37,703 nt of DNA from Deltaproteobacteria bacterium (GTDB lineage Bacteria > Desulfobacterota > Binatia > Binatales > Binataceae), in assembly GCA_021817345.1 (NCBI GenBank), contig JAKAVC010000106.1, positions 1 to 37,703 of the forward strand, read 5' to 3'. The notes beneath the pieces were generated by a model that was not told where the DNA came from, did no database searches, and was given only the letters and a program-made list of their open reading frames with translations. Below are positions 32,649-37,703 of this stretch, one piece after another (positions within the stretch are counted from its first letter, which is position 1; each line of letters opens with the position of its first letter). The position numbers and the translations under genes are program-made.

Positions 32649-33650
32649 ATGAGTATCTTTTCTTCCGCGTCGAATGTCGCAGCGCGCGAGCCTGAGCCAC
32701 GGCCCGAGACTCCCGCGCTGGAAGCCTCGGGTTTGAGTTTTTCCTACGGCGGCGGGCACCAGGCGCTCAGTGACGTGAATTTCGCCGTTGCGCGCGGGGA
32801 AATCTTCGGATTTCTCGGACCTAACGGCGGCGGAAAGACCACCCTCTTCCGCCTGCTTTCCACGCTGATCCCGATTCAATCGGGCGAAATACGCGTTCTC
32901 GGCCACGACTTCCGCTCGGGAACGCTTGCGATACGGTGCCGGATGGGCATCGTGTTCCAGCATCCGAGCGTGGACGGAAAGTTGACCGTCGCCGAGAATC
33001 TCGCCCATCACGGCCATCTCTACGGAATCTCGGGACGGCGCCTGCGCGAGCGATCGGCCGCGATGCTCGAACGGCTCGGGCTCGCCACGCGCGCCGCTGA
33101 CCGCGTGGAGACGCTCTCGGGCGGACTAAGGCGGCGGGTCGAACTCGCCAAGGCGCTGCTCCACGAACCGCGGCTGCTGCTTCTCGACGAACCCAGCACC
33201 GGTCTCGATCCGGTCGCGCGGCGCGAGTTCTTCGGCTACCTGCATCACCTGCGCGAGATCGACGGCGTCACAATCGTCCTGACGACGCATCATATGGAAG
33301 AAGCCGAACGATGCGATCGAATCGCGATTTTGAACCAGGGACGGATGGTCGCCACGGCGCCGCCCGGCGAACTCAAGTCGCAGGTGGGCGGCGACGTCAT
33401 CGTCATCCGCGCGCCGGAACCCGAGATGCTGCAGCGCAAGCTGATGCATCAGTTGAAACTCGCGAGCACGATGGTCGACGGCATGATTCGCATCGAACGC
33501 CCGCGCGGCCATGAACTGGTGCGCGAGATGGTTGACGCCTTCGGCTCTGAAATCGATTCGGTCACATTCGGCAAACCCACGCTCGAGGACGTGTTCGTTC
33601 ACCTGACGGGCCATCAGTTTGCCACTTCCGAAGCGGGAGACCCGTCATGA
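32649..33650 (+). CDS. ABC-2 type exporter ATP-binding protein
   Basis: A 333-residue ATPase of the DrrA/NatA group. Motifs: an N-terminal LSFSYGGGHQALSDVNFAVA, Walker A GPNGGGKTTLFRLL, Q-loop IVFQHPSVDGKLTVAENL, signature LSGGLRRRVELAKAL, Walker B LLLLDEPSTGLDP and switch His VLTTHHMEEAERCD. The C-terminal portion (LEDVFVHLTG) is the typical end of this group. Its stop overlaps the permease start (ATGA, 33647-33650). Substrate is unknown; family members export drugs, ions or lipids. Confidence 0.93.
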   Translation: MSIFSSASNVAAREPEPRPETPALEASGLSFSYGGGHQALSDVNFAVARGEIFGFLGPNGGGKTTLFRLLSTLIPIQSGEIRVLGHDFRSGTLAIRCRMGIVFQHPSVDGKLTVAENLAHHGHLYGISGRRLRERSAAMLERLGLATRAADRVETLSGGLRRRVELAKALLHEPRLLLLDEPSTGLDPVARREFFGYLHHLREIDGVTIVLTTHHMEEAERCDRIAILNQGRMVATAPPGELKSQVGGDVIVIRAPEPEMLQRKLMHQLKLASTMVDGMIRIERPRGHELVREMVDAFGSEIDSVTFGKPTLEDVFVHLTGHQFATSEAGDPS

Positions 33651-34432
33651 GCAACCTCATCCTCCAGGCGGGGACGCTATGGATGCGAGAGATCGTCCGA
33701 TTCGTCCGGCAGCGAAGCCGGGTGACGGGGGCGCTGCTTCAGCCGTTGCTCTTCTGGCTGGTTCTGGGCGCGGGGCTTGCCGCGTCATTCCAGCCGAGCG
33801 GGATGCCGAAGGGCACCGGCTACGCCGAGTACTTCTATCCCGGCGTGATCATGCTGGTGCTGCTGTTCACAGCGATTTTCGGCACCGTCTCGACCATCGA
33901 GGACAGGCGCGAAGGTTTCCTGCAGGGGGTGCTGGTCGCGCCGGTATCGCGCACCACGGTCGTGATGGGGCAGGCGCTCGGCGGGACCACGCTCGCGCTT
34001 GTCCAGGGACTGATATTCCTCGTGCTCGCGCCGTTCGCGGGAATCCATCTGACGCTTGCGGCGGTGCTCGTGTCGGGCGCGATGATGGCGGTAATCGCGT
34101 TCGCGCTGACCAGTATCGGACTCATTATCGCGTGGCGGATGGAATCGACGCAGGGGTTCCACGTTATCGTGAACATGATCCTGATTCCGGTCTGGCTGCT
34201 TTCGGGAGCGTTTTTTCCGCAGACCGGGGTTCCGGCGTGGCTCGAATGGCCGATGCGGCTGAACCCGCTCAGCTATGGGATGTCAGCGCTTCGGCGCGCG
34301 CTTTACCTTGGGCAGCCTGAGAGCTTTTGCTCGCTCACGAGTTTTCACTGGTCGGTCGTGGTCTCGATTGTCTTCGCGGTGGCGATGTTCGCGATGGCGG
34401 CGCGGGTGGCGCGCCACTCGTCGCCGGTCTGA
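33647..34432 (+). CDS. ABC-2 type exporter permease
   Basis: A 261-residue membrane protein with about six hydrophobic segments. It begins with a cytoplasmic helix (LWMREIVRFVRQRSRVTGAL), then PLLFWLVLGAGLAA. The loop YAEYFYPGVIMLVLLFTAIF and the VEDRREGFLQGVLVAPVS-type segment (TIEDRREGFLQGVLVAPVS) are characteristic of the DrrB/NodJ permeases. The motif LNPLSYGMSALRRAL near the C-terminus is also typical. It forms a transporter with the ATPase directly before it and is convergent with the Nudix gene at 12 bases. Confidence 0.92.
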   Translation: MSNLILQAGTLWMREIVRFVRQRSRVTGALLQPLLFWLVLGAGLAASFQPSGMPKGTGYAEYFYPGVIMLVLLFTAIFGTVSTIEDRREGFLQGVLVAPVSRTTVVMGQALGGTTLALVQGLIFLVLAPFAGIHLTLAAVLVSGAMMAVIAFALTSIGLIIAWRMESTQGFHVIVNMILIPVWLLSGAFFPQTGVPAWLEWPMRLNPLSYGMSALRRALYLGQPESFCSLTSFHWSVVVSIVFAVAMFAMAARVARHSSPV

Positions 34433-34444
34433 GCGCGCGACGGC

Positions 34445-35104
34445 TCACAGCGGATCGAAGTACGGCTCGGTCCTTCCCTCGAAGCGGAACTGGCGCGCGA
34501 TCGCGATCCACTTGCGGTCGGCGCCGTGAAGCGGATGCGGCAGCGCGTCGAGAGGATAGAACGCGGCCTCCATCGCTTCGAGCGGGTTCGGCCTGAGTTC
34601 GCCGCCTTCCACTTCGCACTCGAACAGCATCGAGTAGATATGCCGCGCGGCCGACCCCGCCTTCAGGCTGTCGATCACCGCCATCAGGCGCACGGGACGC
34701 ACGACAAGCCCGAGTTCCTCGCGCACTTCCTTGGCCGCATTCTCAGCCGGCGAGATTCCCACGTCGCAAAACCCGGTGGGATACCACCATCGCCCGTTCG
34801 GCCGCTTCATCATCAGGACTTCCCGGGCGCGGTTGAAGACAATCGCGCCGACTCCGACTGCGGCGGTAACGTAACCGTCGTATCCGCCGCCGACCGACTC
34901 GCGCCATCGGCGCCGCACCTCGTTGGCTGCGGCCTCATTCGCGCCCGAGAGCACCGCGCTAAGGCGCGAAGCTTCCTTGAGAAGCTCCTCGTAGCGCTCG
35001 GCGTCGTAGCCATCAGGCTTGAAGGCGAGACCGGTGCGCGCGATTGCCGCAATCCGTTCGACGAAACGGGCAAGTTCAAGCAAAAGTTGAGATTCGTCCG
35101 CCAT
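34445..35104 (-). CDS. Nudix hydrolase with N-terminal helical domain
   Basis: The start chosen at ATG 35104 gives 219 residues; the open frame to 35158 has no support. An N-terminal helical region (about 1-68) of the Nudix-N type precedes the Nudix domain (about 78-215). The box is GFCDVGISPAENAAKEVREE, then LGL, with the metal-binding REE core intact, unlike the nrtR-like gene. Upstream MMKRPNGRWWYPTGFCDVG is the usual Nudix entry. It hydrolyses a nucleoside diphosphate linked to another moiety (for example ADP-ribose), but the substrate is not assignable. Confidence 0.88.
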   Translation of the reverse strand: MADESQLLLELARFVERIAAIARTGLAFKPDGYDAERYEELLKEASRLSAVLSGANEAAANEVRRRWRESVGGGYDGYVTAAVGVGAIVFNRAREVLMMKRPNGRWWYPTGFCDVGISPAENAAKEVREELGLVVRPVRLMAVIDSLKAGSAARHIYSMLFECEVEGGELRPNPLEAMEAAFYPLDALPHPLHGADRKWIAIARQFRFEGRTEPYFDPL

Positions 35105-35266
35105 CGCGCTGCTCTGCTCCGCGCTCAAGTTTAGCACGCCCGCCGCGACCTCCGGCACCCGGCGGTCTTTGCGATCGAGGCCGGATTCGTACTAATCGAT
35201 CGGTCCAGGAGAACCGTTTCGTCCCCTCCGATGGCGAAACCTAGGCCGCGGACGCCGGGAGAACCC

Positions 35267-36682
35267 ATGATGCTTGACCCGTATATCGAAGCGTTCGAAT
35301 TGCGCGAGCTTTTGCGAAAGCGCGAGCTCGCTCCGCGCGAGGTCACGGAATTCTTCCTCGCCCGTATCGAGAAGCTCAACCCCCGCCTGGGCGCATTCGT
35401 GACCGTCACCCGCGAACGCGCACTTGCCGAGGCCGCGCGGCTCGAAGCGCTTGCGCGCGAGCAGGCCGACACGATGCCGCTTTACGGCATCCCGTGCTCA
35501 ATCAAGGATTTGACCTGGACTGCGGGCGTGCGCACAACATTCGGCTCGGCCAACTACGCCGATTTCATTCCCCCGGCCGACGCGGAAGTCGTTGTTCGCC
35601 TTCGCAACGCGGGCGCGATCATGCTCGGCAAGACCTCGACCCCCGAGTTCGGCGCGCGGCCGACGACGGAAGGCGGTTTCTGTCCGGTCGCGCGAAACCC
35701 GTGGAGCGTCGAGCATACCGCGGGCGGCAGCAGCGGCGGCGCGGCGGTCGCGGCCAGCGCCGGACTTGGACCGCTTCACCTCGGGAGCGACGGAGGCGGC
35801 TCGATCCGCATCCCGTCCTCATGCTGCGGCATCGTGGGCATCAAGACCTCGCGCGGACGCATCACTTACGCGCCGTCGCACGCCGAAGGATGGGGCGGAT
35901 GCTCCACGATGGGTCCGATGGCGCGCTCGGTGCGCGACGCGGCGTTGATGCTCGACGTGATGGCGGGTCCGGCGGTCGGCGATCCGTATTGGGCCCCGCC
36001 GCCGAAGAAGCCGTTCGCCGAGGCAGCCCGCGAGCGTCCGCAGCGGCTTCGTCTCGCGGCGCTGTCGGAGACGCCGTTCGCCGAAATCGAGGAGGACACG
36101 CTCGCGGCCTTCGAATCCTCGCTTGAAACGTTCCGCGCGATGGGCCATCGGGTCGAGCGCGTCAATATCGATATCGCGAAGATGCTCGAGCCCTACGGGA
36201 CCGTCGTCGTCGCCGGAATCTCCTCCAACCGCGTTGCCGACCCCGACAAGATGGATCCGGTCGCGCGAGCGCCGTGGCAGGAGGGCCAGAAGATCACCGC
36301 CGGACAATATCTGCAAGCGCTGACCGCGATGCATAACGCGGCGCGCGAACTGGTCCAGGAACTAGCGCCCTACGACGCGCTGCTGACGCCCACGCTGACG
36401 CGGCCCGCGGTCAGGCTTGGCACGATGCCTTCGGCGAACCCGTGGATTAGGGACAAACTCGGCCGGCGGGTGTACGAATTCTACAACTGGACCGCGTTCT
36501 GCTTCCCGTTCAACACGACCGGCCAGCCCGCGATTTCGGTCCCGATGGGATTTGCGGAAGGCGGCCTGCCGCTCGGACTCCAGCTCGTCGGAAGGCCGGC
36601 GAATGAAGCGACGATAATCTCGCTCGCCGCAGCGTTCGAGGAGGCGCGACCCTGGCGCGCGAAGCATCCGCCGCTCGAGTAG
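35267..36682 (+). CDS. Amidase-signature family hydrolase
   Basis: Start at ATG 35267 (471 residues) has GGGAG (35257-35261) 5 bases upstream; an ATG at 35231 without an SD is less likely. It has the Ser-cisSer-Lys triad of the amidase signature: Lys in IKDLTW, the cis Ser in TAGGSSGGAAVAASAG and the nucleophile Ser in GSDGGGSIRIPSSCCGIVG. The C-terminal FPFNTTGQPAISVPMGFAEG and LPLGLQLVG are conserved. Likely substrates are small amides; GatA is unlikely because no gatB or gatC is nearby. Confidence 0.92.
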   Translation: MMLDPYIEAFELRELLRKRELAPREVTEFFLARIEKLNPRLGAFVTVTRERALAEAARLEALAREQADTMPLYGIPCSIKDLTWTAGVRTTFGSANYADFIPPADAEVVVRLRNAGAIMLGKTSTPEFGARPTTEGGFCPVARNPWSVEHTAGGSSGGAAVAASAGLGPLHLGSDGGGSIRIPSSCCGIVGIKTSRGRITYAPSHAEGWGGCSTMGPMARSVRDAALMLDVMAGPAVGDPYWAPPPKKPFAEAARERPQRLRLAALSETPFAEIEEDTLAAFESSLETFRAMGHRVERVNIDIAKMLEPYGTVVVAGISSNRVADPDKMDPVARAPWQEGQKITAGQYLQALTAMHNAARELVQELAPYDALLTPTLTRPAVRLGTMPSANPWIRDKLGRRVYEFYNWTAFCFPFNTTGQPAISVPMGFAEGGLPLGLQLVGRPANEATIISLAAAFEEARPWRAKHPPLE

Positions 36683-36717
36683 CCGGAGACGGAGCCGGGC
36701 GAGCGCGGGTTGCGCCG

Positions 36718-37557
36718 CTACTTTTTCTTTCGCTCGGCGGTGCGGTAGTCGCCGAACTTGCTGTCGCGTTCGTCGAGCGCTTTGGTGACATTCTCGCGCA
36801 GCTTGCCCAGATACTCGCGCGAGGAGCGCTGATGAAAGCATAGCGCCTGGATTTCCGTGGCCGAGCGGATAGCGGCCCGCACGCCCATTATCTCCATCGC
36901 GCGATGGACCACGCGCTTGTTGAGCGCCTGGAGATCGCGCGGAATCCTGGCGACGCGCCGCGCCACCTTGAGCACTTCCTCTTCGAGGCGCTCGGCTGGA
37001 AACGCCCGATTGGCGAATCCGGACGCAACCGCCTCGATTCCCGAGATGGAATCGCCCGTCAGCATCATCTCCATCGCGCGCCGCATCCCCATCAGCCACG
37101 GATGGTACGCGCAGTCGGGCGTGGACATCGCGCGCACCGGCGGATAGCCGATCTGCGCGTCCTCGGCGACGTAAACCAGGTCGCAGGCCGTGGCAAGCTC
37201 GCTTCCGCCGGCCAGGCAATAGCCGTGGACCTGCGCGATTACCGGCGTCGCCATGTCCCACATCTCGAACCATCCGTCGACCAGATGACGCGGCCAGGTT
37301 CCTTCGCCGGGCGAGATATGGCGCGGGAGCGGCTCGTCGGGCGATTGCCCAAGATCGTAGCCCGCGCTGAAGCATTTGCCCTTGCCGCGCAGGATGATCG
37401 CGCCAATCGACGGGTCGAGGTCGGCCTTGCGCAGCGCGTCGAACAACTCGGCGCGCAGCGCGTTGGAAAGCGCGTTGCGCTTCTCGGGCCGGTTCAAGGT
37501 GATACGGCGAATGCCGGTTTCGGGATCGTCAACCTCGATGAATTTGTACTCGCCCAT
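36718..37557 (-). CDS. Enoyl-CoA hydratase/isomerase-family protein
   Basis: Start at ATG 37557 gives 279 residues; the open frame to 37653 adds a His/Arg-rich stretch that is probably not translated. The crotonase fold is shown by ITLNRPEKRNALSNALRAEL, the oxyanion-hole region KCFSAGYDLG, and VHGYCLAGGSELATACDLVY. The usual catalytic Glu positions are less clear: QIGYPPVRAMSTPDCAYHPW lacks the typical FGxPE pattern, so isomerase or other crotonase chemistry is possible. It is convergent with the amidase and 40 bases after a partial gene on the same strand. Confidence 0.88.
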   Translation of the reverse strand: MGEYKFIEVDDPETGIRRITLNRPEKRNALSNALRAELFDALRKADLDPSIGAIILRGKGKCFSAGYDLGQSPDEPLPRHISPGEGTWPRHLVDGWFEMWDMATPVIAQVHGYCLAGGSELATACDLVYVAEDAQIGYPPVRAMSTPDCAYHPWLMGMRRAMEMMLTGDSISGIEAVASGFANRAFPAERLEEEVLKVARRVARIPRDLQALNKRVVHRAMEIMGVRAAIRSATEIQALCFHQRSSREYLGKLRENVTKALDERDSKFGDYRTAERKKK

Positions 37558-37597
37558 GACAGCTCCGTTTTTATCTCGGTGATGATTCGCGCGCGGT

Positions 37598-37703
37598 TCA
37601 ATGCGCGGCCGATTGGCAGACGGCCCATGCCGCGTCGGCGAGCGCGGGCACACGTTGCTTCATGTGTACGAAGAGCGGATCGTCGGTCTGCCCGTGAAGA
37701 AAT
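37598..37703 (-). CDS. 3' end of an unknown protein (partial)
   Basis: The minus-strand frame from the right edge to TGA at 37600-37598 gives 34 residues that read as real protein: FLHGQTDDPLFVHMKQRVPA, then LADAAWAVCQSAAH. Its start lies outside the window. It precedes the enoyl-CoA hydratase by 40 bases on the same strand, so it is probably the previous gene of that operon. Family not recognised. Confidence 0.55.
   Translation of the reverse strand, partial: FLHGQTDDPLFVHMKQRVPALADAAWAVCQSAAH

Overview
The window is one contiguous stretch of high-GC chromosomal DNA with a bacterial gene layout: dense genes, short intergenic gaps, ATGA/GTGA stop-start overlaps and Shine-Dalgarno (SD) sites. 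An Mla-type outer-membrane lipid transport operon, a sigma-54 response regulator and a lipoprotein signal point to a diderm bacterium. The acyl-CoA enzymes, GST, SDR and amidase suit an environmental proteobacterium-like or Binatota-like lineage, but this placement is inference. I see no tRNA, rRNA, CRISPR array, transposase or phage gene.

Layout. 1-2.8 kb: tail of an unknown gene with a terminator, a hypothetical gene, a glutathione S-transferase (GST) interrupted by an in-frame TGA at its usual active-site position, a VOC/epimerase-like gene and an SDR. 2.9-5.3 kb: argS and a SPOR-domain protein. 5.3-13.0 kb: a complete tryptophan operon, trpE-G-D-C-F-B-A, followed by accD. It is preceded by a trp-like promoter, a Trp-rich leader peptide and a classical attenuator. 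13.0-16.1 kb: a poorly coding, partly decayed island with a signal-peptide gene broken by two frameshifts, an 87-aa hypothetical, an XRE regulator, a degenerate ImmA/IrrE-like peptidase and about 0.75 kb of AT-richer non-coding DNA. 16.1-20.2 kb: an unknown 226-aa protein, a lipoprotein and an mlaE-mlaF-mlaD operon on the minus strand. 20.3-26.6 kb: a gamma-glutamylcyclotransferase-like gene, then a minus-strand series in transcription order nadA, nrtR-like, CYCGC protein, dedA, histidine kinase, NtrC-type regulator. 26.6-37.7 kb: a ModC-like ATPase, acyl-CoA dehydrogenase, GFA protein, MaoC-like hydratase, ilvD, an M48-like peptidase, an ABC exporter pair, a Nudix hydrolase, an amidase, an enoyl-CoA hydratase and a partial gene at the edge.

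How the genes work together. The trp genes encode every step from chorismate to tryptophan, and the leader can sense charged tRNA-Trp through mutually exclusive hairpins. nadA starts de novo NAD synthesis from iminoaspartate. The adjacent nrtR-like gene has lost the catalytic glutamates of its Nudix box, and a GT-N7-AC palindrome lies just downstream of the nadA -10 box, so local NAD feedback control is likely. MlaE, MlaF and MlaD form an ABC importer-type lipid transporter core. The kinase and regulator form a two-component pair.

The most unusual item is the GST at 855-1469. A strong SD sets the start ten codons before the TGA, the GST fold continues in frame beyond the TGA, and two perfect back-to-back hairpins follow within 45 bases. 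This fits a selenocysteine codon with a bacterial SECIS-like element. A nonsense mutation or a sequencing error remains the main alternative.
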